The translations under genes were made by a program, and so were the position numbers. The notes under the pieces were generated by a model. The model was not told the origin of the DNA and did not search any database. It saw only the letters and a program-made list of their open reading frames with translations. A stretch of 64,000 bases of DNA, taken from positions 2,046,001 through 2,110,000 of the forward strand of contig OZ243949.1 in the NCBI GenBank assembly GCA_965214305.1, read 5' to 3'. Source of the stretch: Azophilus sp965214305. Its GTDB lineage: Bacteria > Pseudomonadota > Gammaproteobacteria > Pseudomonadales > Azotimanducaceae. Below are positions 24,858 through 33,910 of this stretch, piece after piece; positions within the stretch are counted from its first letter, which is position 1; every line of letters begins with the position of its first letter.

Positions 24858-25358
24858 ATGGTAATCGGTGTGGAAGCGTCTCTCATTCCCAAGGTCGTTC
24901 GTCGCTTCAGATCGCTGCCAGCGACCAAAAGGAGATTGGCGGTGGAAGCGGCTTTGACGCTGTTGCAGGCGCGATTGCTCACGCGCTTCATCCCGGCGCG
25001 CCTGTGGCTGCCGCATTCGCAGGGCAGATCTGCAAGGTTCGCGGCATCGGGTTCGCCCGTTCCCGCAGAGATCGGCAGGGCGGTGGCGAAGGTGGCCCGT
25101 CACTTGCCTTTCCCTGTGAAGTGCCTCCCGCAGGCGATCGCAGCCCAATGGATGCTGCGGCGACGGGGCATTCAGGCCGCCTTGGTCTTTGGTGTGCGCC
25201 GGAACGACACTCCCGAACGAACACTCGACTTCCATGCTTGGCTGATGTTTGGCCGGGAAGTGATCATCGGGGGGCACGAGGTCGAGACGTATTCGGCGTT
25301 TCCGACTCTGGGGGTTAGGGGGGCCGTGAACGCCAAAGGTCGGCGCACATGGCGTTGA
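24858..25358 (+). CDS. Lasso leader peptidase (B2, transglutaminase-like)
   Basis: 166 residues from ATG 24858 (GTG 24843 is an alternative). The first 60 residues are helical, typical of B2 proteins (RFRSLPATKRRLAVEAALTL). The catalytic Cys lies in LPFPVKCLPQAIAAQWML and the His in LDFHAWLMFGREVI, with Glu/Asp nearby (GGHEVETY). This is the Cys-His-Asp peptidase that removes the leader so that the cyclase can act. It diverges from the B1 operon with the cyclase relic between them, which matches a once complete B1-B2-C neighbourhood. Confidence 0.9.
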   Translation: MVIGVEASLIPKVVRRFRSLPATKRRLAVEAALTLLQARLLTRFIPARLWLPHSQGRSARFAASGSPVPAEIGRAVAKVARHLPFPVKCLPQAIAAQWMLRRRGIQAALVFGVRRNDTPERTLDFHAWLMFGREVIIGGHEVETYSAFPTLGVRGAVNAKGRRTWR

Positions 25359-25469
25359 GACCGCGCTCCGGCGGCCACCCGAGTTCGTCGCCGGCCCGTC
25401 GTGCTTCGGCGTGAAGGACGAGCGATACCCCTGGCGGCATCTCGTCGGCGATGTGGCGCCTAGACACCA

Positions 25470-26009
25470 CTAAAAGAACCGTTCCAGCACTTTGATGACG
25501 TCACCGGGCAAAACCGGGTCCGTCACCGCCACTGGCTGCTCGGATTTGTCGGCGTCGGAGGCCCGGATGACCACCATCTGCGTTTTCTTGGCGCGATGGG
25601 TGAAGCCGCCGCCGATGGCCACCGCCTCGTTCACCGTCATGCCGTTGACGTAGGGATAGGAGCCGGGGTCGTTGACCTCGCCGAGAATGTAGAAGGGCCG
25701 GTAGTTGAGAATCTCGACGCCGACCCTTGGATTGAGCAGGTAGTCGGGCTTAAGGGCGTCCAGAATGGCCCGCTCGGCCTGCCGGACGGTCAGGCCACCC
25801 AAGGTCAGGCCACCCACGAGCGGCAGCGAGGCGATGCCCGTCTCGCTGACGGCGAACTCGCCGGAGAGATCCTCATGGCCGAACACCGTCACCTTGAGGC
25901 GGTCACCAACACCAAGCCGATACTCGATCGAACCAGTCTGGTCAACCGCCACCGCCGCTGCGGACAGCAGAAGTGCCGCCAAGGCGGCGAGCCGACCGCG
26001 CAATTTCAT
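25470..26009 (-). CDS. Polysaccharide export protein (Wza-like, short)
   Basis: 179 residues with a signal peptide (LAALAALLLSAAAVAV). The poly_export region is EYRLGVGDRLKVTVFGHEDLSG and one SLBB-type region is GEVNDPGSYPYVNGMTVNEAV, then AIGGGFTHRAKK. It lacks the C-terminal helix and the lipoprotein Cys of full-length Wza, so it resembles the short EpsA/periplasmic type. It would form the periplasmic or outer-membrane channel for the exopolysaccharide. It lies 7 bp after the beta-barrel gene in the same operon. Confidence 0.9.
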   Translation of the reverse strand: MKLRGRLAALAALLLSAAAVAVDQTGSIEYRLGVGDRLKVTVFGHEDLSGEFAVSETGIASLPLVGGLTLGGLTVRQAERAILDALKPDYLLNPRVGVEILNYRPFYILGEVNDPGSYPYVNGMTVNEAVAIGGGFTHRAKKTQMVVIRASDADKSEQPVAVTDPVLPGDVIKVLERFF

Positions 26010-26016
26010 TGATGTC

Positions 26017-27300
26017 TCAGAGCTGCAGCGTCAGCGCCAGCGAGGCGACATGGTTGCCGTAGTCGTCAAGTGGGATGTTCGAGTCCCGCGTTTCGTGACG
26101 GTAGCTGAAGTTGAGGTGCAGGCTGCGGCGGACGAGCCAGCGAAAGCCGACCTCAGCACCCCAGATGTCACCTTTGTTCCGCGCCCGCTCGGCCAAGGCC
26201 CGAAAGTTGTTGCTGCTGAAGTCCAAGGTCGCGGTCAGCACCAAGTTGCGAAGCAATTCATGGGCCACGTCAACCTCCACCTGGGTCACCAGCACGCCCG
26301 AGGCGTCGAGCACGGTTTCCTGAATGATGCGTGAAGCCTTTGCGCTGAGCGTCGTCAGGGCGGTCGGGTTCCAGTCGATGGCGGCACCGAAGCTCGGCCG
26401 CTCCACCGACCTCAGCCCGACGCCCTCATAGGATTGACGCCGGTAGCCTGCGAATAGCTCCCCGAAAAGCAACCCGCCGAGATCGATGTCCACGCCGACG
26501 GCGAACTCCCAACCGTCGGAGTCGCGGTCCAAGCCGTTCCGACGGGTATCGTAGCGGCGCTCAAACCGCGTGGCCCTAACGAACACCTCGTGGCCGGAGG
26601 GGATTTGGTAGCCCGCCTGTCCCCGCCATTCGCGGTCGCTGCGGTCGCGGAAGCGACGCACGGGATTGTCGTAGTCGTAGTCGTCGTAACGGCCGTCCAA
26701 GGACAGCGATACTCGATTCAGGCGGCTGTGCCACCCGACCGACGCGCTGCGTTTCTCAAACGTGTCGGGCTCGCCGCCGGAGATGGAGTAGGAGCCGCCG
26801 CGGCCCTCCCGCAGGTCCTGCATCTCGGCCGCTGCATGAAACTCGGCGTTGCGCCCCAGATCCAAGCGGCCCGTCAAGACTGCGAACCAGTCCGTGTTGT
26901 TCTCGCCCTCGTTTTCCCAGAATCGGTCCACTCGCGCACCGGCGTCAAGCGCAAGGGAGTGGTTGGACCAGCGGGACAGCGCCCGCAGGCGGGGCTGCGC
27001 GAAGCTGATCCAGTCCGACTCGGCGGCGTCTTCCGCCTGTTCGTTGTCGATGCGGTATATGTTGTCGTCCCAACGATGGCCCACCTCCACCGACGGGAAA
27101 AGGTCGAATCCGCCGATGCGCAAGCCAAGCGCGTCGTAGTCGGGGCGCGGCCGGTCCAACACCGTCTCGCCCCGAACCGCCTCCGCCCCGACGGCTGGGG
27201 CAGCCCCAAAGGCCGCGAGAACCACAACGGCCCAGCCCAACATCAGGGACCGCACCGCCGCACCGCTACCGCTGTGCTGCACGGGAAACACCGCGCTCAT
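26017..27300 (-). CDS. Outer-membrane beta-barrel protein of the exopolysaccharide locus
   Basis: 427 residues. The signal peptide is MLGWAVVVLAAFGAAPAVGAEA. About 16 amphipathic strands follow with alternating aromatic residues, and the protein ends with VASLALTLQL, as is usual for outer-membrane proteins. The N-terminal GGFDLFPSVEVGHRWDDNIY is like the EpsL/VpsM barrel family found in secreted-polysaccharide clusters. The inferred role is an outer-membrane pore or assembly factor for the polymer. It overlaps the upstream gene by 4 bp (ATGA) and precedes the Wza-like gene. Confidence 0.85.
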   Translation of the reverse strand: MSAVFPVQHSGSGAAVRSLMLGWAVVVLAAFGAAPAVGAEAVRGETVLDRPRPDYDALGLRIGGFDLFPSVEVGHRWDDNIYRIDNEQAEDAAESDWISFAQPRLRALSRWSNHSLALDAGARVDRFWENEGENNTDWFAVLTGRLDLGRNAEFHAAAEMQDLREGRGGSYSISGGEPDTFEKRSASVGWHSRLNRVSLSLDGRYDDYDYDNPVRRFRDRSDREWRGQAGYQIPSGHEVFVRATRFERRYDTRRNGLDRDSDGWEFAVGVDIDLGGLLFGELFAGYRRQSYEGVGLRSVERPSFGAAIDWNPTALTTLSAKASRIIQETVLDASGVLVTQVEVDVAHELLRNLVLTATLDFSSNNFRALAERARNKGDIWGAEVGFRWLVRRSLHLNFSYRHETRDSNIPLDDYGNHVASLALTLQL

Positions 27301-28043
27301 TCAATCGGGCTGGCGGATCTGGGCGGTTGCGCCGTGGCCTGCGCCGTTCCGGCTAGGTCTCCGCGCGGCTCCTGGGCGGCCCCCACCGCCGCCAGCAGGG
27401 TGTCCGCTTTAGCGGTCGGCACGGCGGCAGCCACGCCTTGGACGATGGCCCCGACGATGTCCGCTTGCTGGTTCGACTTAGACACCGCCAAGCTGACGAC
27501 GGCCGCCGCCAAGCGCTCGCAGGCTGCGGCCGTGTTACAGGAGGCCGCGACCACCAGCGCCTCCATCGCCGCCGCCAAGCCGTCTGGATCGTTGCCGTGC
27601 TCGGCGACGGCGGCTTCTACGGCCTCAACGACCGAGGCCGGTATGCCGACCGCGACGCCATCGATGACGATTTCTACCGAGCCGCCCGGCCCTTCGGCCA
27701 ACTCCAAGGCGGCATGGCCGGACAGCGGCCCCGCCACCAGCAGGCCCGCGACAACAATCCAGCGCCCCACCACTTTGCCGATCTCCGAGGACCGCCTTGC
27801 CCGCACCGTCAAGCTCCGAACGCGCGAGCACCGCGCCCCGGCCGGGGGGGGGGGGGGGGGGGGGGGATTAAGAGGGGTGTGCCGATTGATTTCCGAGTTA
27901 CATTGCATAGCCAAATGCGCCCCCGTCGCTCTGGGCGAAACGGGATTGGCGAGCACCGCCCGAATCGCTGAACAACTCAGTGAAATTTCTCTCCATTCCA
28001 GCAACGCTGAAATCCCGCCGAGCAGAGGTGGCCTATTTTCCAC
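27297..28043 (-). CDS. Secreted or membrane protein of unknown function with a poly-G tract at its 5' end
   Basis: The frame is 248 codons. The part upstream of the G run (23 bases, 27844-27866, read as Pro8) is not protein-like. The true start may be GTG 27773, just before a signal peptide (VVGRWIVVAGLLVAGPLSGHA) and preceded by GGAGA. The mature part is Ala-rich and helical (VEAVEAAVAEHGNDPDGLAAAMEALVV), with two Cys. No family is recognised. It overlaps the beta-barrel gene by 4 bp. If translation starts upstream of the G run, expression would vary with its length. Confidence 0.55.
   Translation of the reverse strand: MENRPPLLGGISALLEWREISLSCSAIRAVLANPVSPRATGAHLAMQCNSEINRHTPLNPPPPPPPPAGARCSRVRSLTVRARRSSEIGKVVGRWIVVAGLLVAGPLSGHAALELAEGPGGSVEIVIDGVAVGIPASVVEAVEAAVAEHGNDPDGLAAAMEALVVAASCNTAAACERLAAAVVSLAVSKSNQQADIVGAIVQGVAAAVPTAKADTLLAAVGAAQEPRGDLAGTAQATAQPPRSASPIE
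27844..27866. repeat. 23-base G homopolymer
   Basis: The longest mononucleotide run in the window. It lies in or just upstream of the 5' end of the leftward gene ending at 27297. Runs of this length mutate by slippage, so the sequenced length may differ among cells. Confidence 0.9.
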
Positions 28044-28072
28044 AAAAATCGGTGTCTATCAAGAGCAATTTT

Positions 28073-28164
28073 GGGTAGTGGCTCAATTCGGCAACGCCTC
28101 ATTACCGCAGCCCAATGCGGGCGCGGTCTCTGCGACAGCGTAAAGTGAAACTGAGCCACTACCC
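28073..28164. repeat. Small inverted-repeat element (MITE-like)
   Basis: The ends GGGTAGTGGCTCAATTC (28073) and, inverted, GGGTAGTGGCTCAGTTTC (28164) flank about 55 bp. They resemble the ends of the 13.8-14.7 kb cassette (GGTAGTGnATCAGTTTGA). No target duplication could be seen. Confidence 0.5.
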
Positions 28165-28280
28165 AATCTTGGAATATTCCCCGTTCATCCTCTCCTAGGG
28201 GCGTCTCAACGTCAGCTTAGGGTTCGAGCGCCACTTCAGTTCGGCGCCTGATGTGGATGAAGCCGAATATGGGCTTGGCC

Positions 28281-29666
28281 CTAGCGTCCTGTCCGGCTAA
28301 TTCGTGCGATTATTCGTGGTCCCCCCCCCCCCTTGATCCGCGGCCAAGCTTGTGCGGCTGCCACGCCGAGCATCAGCGAGAACAGCACGGACACTGCGGG
28401 CACCTGCAGGCTGAAGTCCAGGGCGGCGTGTGTACCCACCAAGACGCAGGCGGCAAACCCGGCGGCCGGGTAGGCGGCATTGCGCCGCCGACGCAGCGCA
28501 CCCCGGGCGCAGAAAAACGCTAAGGTGCCGAGCGATGCGAGGAATGCCGAGGCACCCGGCACCCCCAATTCCAGCGCGATTTGCAGATAGTCGTTGTGCG
28601 CCCGCTCGATGCGCACCGTCCCGCCCGCTTCGCGGTGCATCCGGTGTGCCGCCTCAAAGCCGCCGAGCCCCACGCCGCGCAGCGGCGCCGCACGGATGGC
28701 ATCCAGAGTCTCCGCCGCGATCTGCCGGCGCCCGTCCCAGTCCGTATCGGCCGACCACAGCCGCCGTTCGAGCCCTTCGCCCAGTGTGGCGAACAGCAAT
28801 CCGGCACCCAGGGCACCCACCGCCACGGCTACCGTCACAAGCGCCCGCCCGCTGCGCAAAGCCAGTATTGCCAGGAATGCGGTCAGCGCCAGCAGCGCGG
28901 ACAGGGTGCCGGCGCGGGATTCCGAAAGCAGGATGGCGTTGCCCACCAGCAGCGCCGCGGCGAGCAGCAACACCTTGCGCAAAGGGGCTTCGGCCACCAG
29001 CCGGCGCAGCCATTCCCGCCCCGGCACGGAGTCGGCCGGGGTGGTTGCGGAGGTCTCGCGCAAGGCCGCGGCAAGGCAGAGCAACCCCAGAGCCGCGTGG
29101 GTGGCAAAGGTATTGCGATTGACGAAGGTTCCAGTCACGACGTCGTAGTAGGCGGTCTTCGCAAACCACAGGATGGTGTTGGTTCCCGAGAGATGCGCCA
29201 ACAGCCCGTACAGGGCGTGCAAGGCAGCGGCGAACCCGAGGGCCGTGAACGCCCAGGCGGCGCCCTTCGCATCCCGTGCGGTTTGCAGCGCCAGCCAGAA
29301 AACGCCGGCGCAAGCGGCGATTTGCACGGCGGCGGCCCGTCCCGCGGCCGGGTCCAGCGCCACCGGCCCGATTGCCGCCGCGCCCTCCCCTCGGAAGGCG
29401 TACAGCGCTGCCGGCACGCCGGTCAGCGTTTGCGCGACCCCCCAGCCCAGCGCCGCCAAAAACAGCGCCGCTGCCAGCCAAAACCACGCCGGAGGCCGAA
29501 CAAGCCGAACCGAGCCCCTAAGAGCCAACGCGCCCCAAGCGGCAAGAAGGGCGCCGACGCTGCCCGCCAGCATCCCGCCGGCCCATTCGGGGACGCTTCC
29601 GAAGGGCAGAGGCGCAGCCGCCGCCAAGGCGACGAGCACACCGAGAATCACGGTTGACGGCGACAT
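28281..29666 (-). CDS. O-antigen ligase / Wzy-like membrane protein
   Basis: 461 residues from ATG 29666. It has 11-12 transmembrane segments and a large periplasmic loop. The Wzy_C/WaaL signature is GTFVNRNTFATHAALGLL and, later, RAAPLRGVGLGGFEAAHR with IERAHNDYLQIALELGVPG. These mark the ligase/polymerase family that joins or links polysaccharide units. Near the C-terminus a run of 12 C (28321-28332; G on the coding strand) encodes Gly4, so slippage would change only the last residues. A second polymerase-like gene lies at 43.4 kb, so one may be the ligase and the other the polymerase. Confidence 0.85.
   Translation of the reverse strand: MSPSTVILGVLVALAAAAPLPFGSVPEWAGGMLAGSVGALLAAWGALALRGSVRLVRPPAWFWLAAALFLAALGWGVAQTLTGVPAALYAFRGEGAAAIGPVALDPAAGRAAAVQIAACAGVFWLALQTARDAKGAAWAFTALGFAAALHALYGLLAHLSGTNTILWFAKTAYYDVVTGTFVNRNTFATHAALGLLCLAAALRETSATTPADSVPGREWLRRLVAEAPLRKVLLLAAALLVGNAILLSESRAGTLSALLALTAFLAILALRSGRALVTVAVAVGALGAGLLFATLGEGLERRLWSADTDWDGRRQIAAETLDAIRAAPLRGVGLGGFEAAHRMHREAGGTVRIERAHNDYLQIALELGVPGASAFLASLGTLAFFCARGALRRRRNAAYPAAGFAACVLVGTHAALDFSLQVPAVSVLFSLMLGVAAAQAWPRIKGGGGPRIIARISRTGR
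28321..28332. repeat. 12-base C homopolymer at the end of the ligase gene
   Basis: It is read as Gly codons 18 residues before the stop of the leftward gene. A length change would alter or extend the C-terminal tail. Confidence 0.85.
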
Positions 29667-29933
29667 TCGATCAGCGCCCCTTGCAGGCCGACTAAGGCCA
29701 TCGTATGTCAACCTGTCCGTTCAGCGGAAGGCCGGAACGGTTCGCCATCGGTCTTGTGCTGGTTCTCCGATTCTTTCAACATGGCGTCGCATTGGGGTTT
29801 GCGCCGGAGAACCGTCCTTGATTCTGACAACCATCCCTGTGACAAGACGCGCTGGATTGTGGCACATGGCATACGGTTCCCTAGAATCGACACCATCGTA
29901 CCGCATCGCGGATTGCGCAGCAGGCGCACCCCA

Positions 29934-31316
29934 ATGATCGCCATTCAAAACCGCTCCACTGCCACCGTCGTCGCCCGATGCGGGGATGGCTTGGCCATCG
30001 TTTTGGCGCTTTGGCTCGCCTACCTGCTGCGCGGCCTCGACGACGCCGACCGCTACGTGCTCGCCGGCGTGGTCGCCGTGTTGCTCTACCTGCTCACCAC
30101 CACCGCCATAGCCGACGGGCGCCGCAGGGCCCCGACGCTCACCCGGGAGTTCCGCACCATCCTAGCCGCTTGGGCTTTGACGCTGGGCGGCCTGCTGGCG
30201 ATCGGCTGGATGACCAAGCTGACCGGGTACTACTCGCGGGTGACCATCGGCCTTTGGGCCCTGTTCGCGACGTTCGGCCTGATTGCCTGGCGGGCCGCGC
30301 ACCACCTCGCCGCGCGCCTCACGCAAGCCTCCCGACAAGCGGCGCCAATGGCCATTGCGGGGGTTGACGGGCAGGCGCGCCACATCGCCCGGCTGCTCCG
30401 GTCCGAGTTCGTCCCCGCAGCGCCGCTGGTGGGATTTTTCGCCGACCACGGCGCCGATGGAGCGGCGGAGGAACTGCCCGCCCCGCTGCTGGGCGACTTC
30501 CGCGCGCTGGTGGATTGGGCTGCGCGGGGGGAGCTCTCGGCGGTGTTCATCGCGCTTCCCCCAAGCGAGGAGGACGCCGTTCGCAGACTTGTTGCAGCGC
30601 TCTCCGACACGTCGGCAAACGTGTACGTCGTTCCAACCCCACTGACTGACGAACTGTTGCACGCCCAATGGGTGAACCTCGGGGCCCAGCCCTTGGTCAG
30701 TGTTTTCGAGACGCCGTTCGTCGGCATCAACGGCTGGGTCAAGCGTGCCGAGGACGTCGTTCTCGCCTGTGCCGCGCTGGTGGTGGCCGCCGTTCCGATG
30801 CTGCTGATCGCCGCCGCAGTGAAACTCACTTCGCCCGGCCCCGTGCTGTTCCGGCAGCGCCGGTTCGGCATCGACGGCCGCACAATCCGCGTTCTCAAGT
30901 TCCGCACCATGACGGTGGCACAAGATGGCCAGAACATTCAGCAGGCGCGCGCCAAAGACCCCCGGCTGTCGCCAATCGGCGCCTTTCTTCGCCGCACGTC
31001 CCTGGACGAGCTGCCGCAGTTCTTCAACGTGCTGCGCGGCGACATGTCCGTGGTCGGCCCCCGGCCGCACGCGCTCGCCCATAACGAGCATTACCGGCGG
31101 CTGATTCCGGGCTACATGCTGCGCCACCGGATCAAGCCGGGGATCACCGGCTGGGCGCAAATCCACGGGCTTCGGGGAAGCACCGACACCGTCGAGAACA
31201 TGGAGCGACGGGTTGATTACGACCTCTGGTACGTGGGCCAGTGGTCGGTCTGGCTGGACCTGTGGATCGTGGCGCGAAGCGTGCCACTCTTGGCCGGCGA
31301 CCGGAACGCTTTTTGA
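29934..31316 (+). CDS. Undecaprenyl-phosphate sugar phosphotransferase (initiating)
   Basis: 460 residues from ATG 29934; the frame continues upstream, but that part is not conserved-like. Four N-terminal transmembrane segments, a Rossmann-like middle and a fifth membrane segment (VVLACAALVVAAVPMLLIA) precede the C-terminal catalytic domain. That domain has GPVLFRQRRFGIDGR, LKFRTMTV, TSLDELPQFFNVLRGDMS, VGPRPHA and KPGITGWAQIHG, the polyprenyl glycosylphosphotransferase signature of WbaP, WcaJ and ExoY. It transfers a sugar phosphate to undecaprenyl phosphate to start the repeat unit. It overlaps the flippase gene (TGATG). Confidence 0.95.
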   Translation: MIAIQNRSTATVVARCGDGLAIVLALWLAYLLRGLDDADRYVLAGVVAVLLYLLTTTAIADGRRRAPTLTREFRTILAAWALTLGGLLAIGWMTKLTGYYSRVTIGLWALFATFGLIAWRAAHHLAARLTQASRQAAPMAIAGVDGQARHIARLLRSEFVPAAPLVGFFADHGADGAAEELPAPLLGDFRALVDWAARGELSAVFIALPPSEEDAVRRLVAALSDTSANVYVVPTPLTDELLHAQWVNLGAQPLVSVFETPFVGINGWVKRAEDVVLACAALVVAAVPMLLIAAAVKLTSPGPVLFRQRRFGIDGRTIRVLKFRTMTVAQDGQNIQQARAKDPRLSPIGAFLRRTSLDELPQFFNVLRGDMSVVGPRPHALAHNEHYRRLIPGYMLRHRIKPGITGWAQIHGLRGSTDTVENMERRVDYDLWYVGQWSVWLDLWIVARSVPLLAGDRNAF

Positions 31317-32704
31317 TGCCCGGGCCGGCGGAGCGCTCCCGGGCGATGCGCCCCGCGCCGCATGTGCGAATTCGACGCGGTCTCGGCGGGCATGCCTTCT
31401 ACCAAGCGGTCGTCCTCGCATTCCAAGTGACCGGAGTTCCTCTGTACCTCCACTTCTGGGGCATCGCCCTGTACGGGGAATGGCTCGTCGCCATCGCGCT
31501 AAAGAGCTGGTTCATGATGGTCGATTTCGGCTATTCCGCCACGGTGGCCAACGAAACCGCAATGCGGGCGGCGGGCGGCGATATCGCGGGCGCCCGGGCG
31601 GGATTTCAAAGCGCTTGGGCGCTGGTTACCGGCCTGTCCCTAGGGGCTGCGGCGGCGGGAGGCGCACTGTTCGGCTTCACGCCCTTGGCTGCTTGGCTGG
31701 GGCTCGCCGAGTTGGGCGAAGATGGCATCGTGCTGCCACTGCTCATCGCTACGGCGCTGGCGCATCTGCAATCCGGGCTATTCGGGGCGGGCCTCACCGC
31801 GGCGGGCCATTACGGACTGCTTGCCCTCGTGCTCAGCCTGACGCACGCCATCGGCTTCGCCTTGGCGGTGTTGGCCATTGCCCTTGGGGGCGGGCCCGGC
31901 GAAGCGGCCCTAGCCTTGGCGCTCGCCGAGTTGGCGGGGCTCGCGTGCTTGGCCGCGCTGGCCCGGCGGTACAGCCCTTGGCTGCGCCCCGGGCTGGCCG
32001 ATGCCTCCATCGCGGAGATGCGCCGCCTCGCCCCGGCATCGCTGGGCCTATCGGGGCTGGCGCTCGGCAACGCCTTGGTGATTCAGGGACCCGTCGTGTT
32101 GGTCGGCGCCGTCGTCGGGCCAGCCGCGGCAGCCGTCTTCACCACCCTGCGCCTGCTGGCACGGGCGCCGGTGCAGCTTGCCGGCATCCTGTTCGCCACC
32201 CTGCGCGTCGAGGCCACGTTCGCGCATGGGCAGGGCGAGCGCGCACGGCTGCGGCGGCTGAACACCCAGGCGGTGCAATTCGCCGTCTGGTCGGGTGCTG
32301 CGGCGCTGCCGGCGCTGTTGACCATCGGGCCCCGAGCGGCGGCGCTCTGGACCGGCGGGGAGATCGTCGTGCGCCAACCGCTGTTCGCGCTCCTGCTGGC
32401 CACCGCCGTCGCCACGCTGCTGTGGAACGCTGCGGGCACTGCGCTGATGGCGGCGAACCGCAGCCAGCGCATCGCGGTGGCCTACGCGCCGGTCGCCGCT
32501 CTGGCGCTGCTGGCCACCGTCGCGCTGGCACCCAGCTTGGGCGTGGACGGCGCTGCGGCGGCGCTGGCCATCGGCGAGTGGCTGGTGTTCGTGCTGGTCG
32601 CCCGCCGGGCATTGACGTTTCTCGACCAGCGACCAGGCTCGCTGGCGATTGCGGTGCTGCGTCCGCCAACCGGCCTGATCCGGCTTTTGCGCCCCGACCA
32701 ATGA
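31316..32704 (+). CDS. Lipid-linked oligosaccharide flippase (Wzx-like)
   Basis: 462 residues from ATG 31316, overlapping the previous stop. It has about 12-14 hydrophobic segments, Ala/Leu/Gly-rich. The MOP (polysaccharide transporter) pattern can be seen in FYQAVVLAFQVTGVPLYLHFWG and ESGLFGAGL-like helices. It would flip the undecaprenyl-linked unit to the periplasmic face. It is co-transcribed with the initiating transferase. Wzx sequences are very divergent, so the assignment rests on topology, length and position. Confidence 0.8.
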   Translation: MPGPAERSRAMRPAPHVRIRRGLGGHAFYQAVVLAFQVTGVPLYLHFWGIALYGEWLVAIALKSWFMMVDFGYSATVANETAMRAAGGDIAGARAGFQSAWALVTGLSLGAAAAGGALFGFTPLAAWLGLAELGEDGIVLPLLIATALAHLQSGLFGAGLTAAGHYGLLALVLSLTHAIGFALAVLAIALGGGPGEAALALALAELAGLACLAALARRYSPWLRPGLADASIAEMRRLAPASLGLSGLALGNALVIQGPVVLVGAVVGPAAAAVFTTLRLLARAPVQLAGILFATLRVEATFAHGQGERARLRRLNTQAVQFAVWSGAAALPALLTIGPRAAALWTGGEIVVRQPLFALLLATAVATLLWNAAGTALMAANRSQRIAVAYAPVAALALLATVALAPSLGVDGAAAALAIGEWLVFVLVARRALTFLDQRPGSLAIAVLRPPTGLIRLLRPDQ

Positions 32705-32917
32705 CCTCGCGTCATCGGCTGGTCCTGATCCGCCTATTACCGCTAGCAGGCGCCTTGGCATCCGCCTGCCGAAGCCCCGCTTGTTGACGAAGTTGCCTCA
32801 CTTCCTGCCGGACAGTCGCAAATCCAAGAAGCGGCGCGGCGAAACCACAACCCAAGCTGCGGATGGCACACTGTTCATACGCCTGCCCCATCCTCGGCCA
32901 TTGATCCAACCGAGGGC

Positions 32918-33157
32918 TTACCGCCCCGCTCGATAGTTCCCTGTTTCCTCCAACGCCAGCGCCAGCGCTTCTTCGGCATCCAGACCGGCGTTCCGCCTAG
33001 CCTTGGCGACGAGTTCCTGTGCGGTCTCGACCGGCTGCATGCCTCTGAGCCGCAGACTTTCCTCGATTATTGCCGCCATTGAGCGATTCTGCCGCGCCGC
33101 CGCCTCCTTCAAGGCGCGATGGGTGCGTTCGGCTAATCTTATAGTGAGGCGAACCAT
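32918..33157 (-). CDS. Orphan ribbon-helix-helix antitoxin-like protein
   Basis: 79 residues from ATG 33157. It has MVRLTIRLAERTHRALKE, a strand plus helix, then SMAAIIEESLRLRG, the Arc/ParD-type fold, and a short charged tail (AEEALALALEETGNY). No toxin gene follows on the same strand; the next 200 bp hold no plausible frame. Either the toxin was lost, or the protein acts as a stand-alone regulator. Just upstream lies the cut-off end of a protease-like gene. Confidence 0.6.
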   Translation of the reverse strand: MVRLTIRLAERTHRALKEAAARQNRSMAAIIEESLRLRGMQPVETAQELVAKARRNAGLDAEEALALALEETGNYRAGR

Positions 33158-33211
33158 GGTGAAGGAGAACCATAGCATCACTACACCAGCCAAGCAAACC
33201 CTACGTCAAAC

Positions 33212-33670
33212 TTATGGCAGTTCAAACGCGCTGTATTCATACGGGTCCGCTTGATACACGTAGTGCGCTTGGAGATGGCCGCGCATCAACCGCCGCCTCA
33301 CTGGTTTCTCGTTCGCCAGCAGCGGATAGCCGACGGAGATGACTTCTCCCAGAGCATGGTCAGCATCCCCCGAAGGAGGCTTGCCGAGCTTGAAACACTC
33401 GAAACGCGGATCTTGGACGGCATCGGGGATATAGAGTGCCGCCAAATCGGCAGATTGCTGAAGTCGCATCTCGCTGATCGGCCAGAGAGCCACTTCCGAG
33501 CCGACCGATACGACGCGAATCACGTCCGCCGGAAGATCGGCGATGACGTGGGCTGCCGTTAGGAAGAGTCCCGGCCTGCCGAATCCGAAACAGGTTCCAA
33601 CGGGGTGCTCTGCTTCGAGGGAATAGAGCATGAAGATGCGCTTTTCAAGTGAGATTGAACGTTCTTCCAC
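33212..33670 (-). pseudogene. Truncated trypsin-like serine protease
   Basis: 152 residues. The His region is GTCFGFGRPGLFLTAAHVI and the Asp region is QQSADLAALYIPD, as in the trypsin/DegP-like fold. The Ser-containing block (GNSGGP) that should follow YSAFELP is missing because a stop comes first. The protein cannot be catalytic. It is one of several 3'-truncated genes in the 33-37.7 kb graveyard. Confidence 0.75.
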
Positions 33671-33910
33671 CGCCCTAAGTGCCTTGTATCCAAGCGGCTT
33701 GTCACCACTTTGTCCTCGCGTTTTGGCGAGGGCATCAGCCTGTCCGCCATCGCAGCCACCTCGTTTTCGTAAAGCAAAGCGGCCAAATTTCTTTGATCGC
33801 TAGACCTTGCGTACCATTAACTTGCCGCAATTTAGCACGGTACTCATTGCACCGCTATCCCAACAACGTGGGATCAAGGCTGCATTCCGCAGATGACGCC
33901 GCGATATCGG

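Noticed and set aside
26590..28143. 517-codon open frame on the plus strand
   Set aside because: Antisense to the barrel gene and the poly-G gene; repetitive Val/Ala and no recognisable domain.
32712..32909. 65-codon minus-strand frame after the orphan antitoxin, as possible toxin
   Set aside because: No PIN or RelE-like motif, and part of it is antisense to the end of the flippase region.
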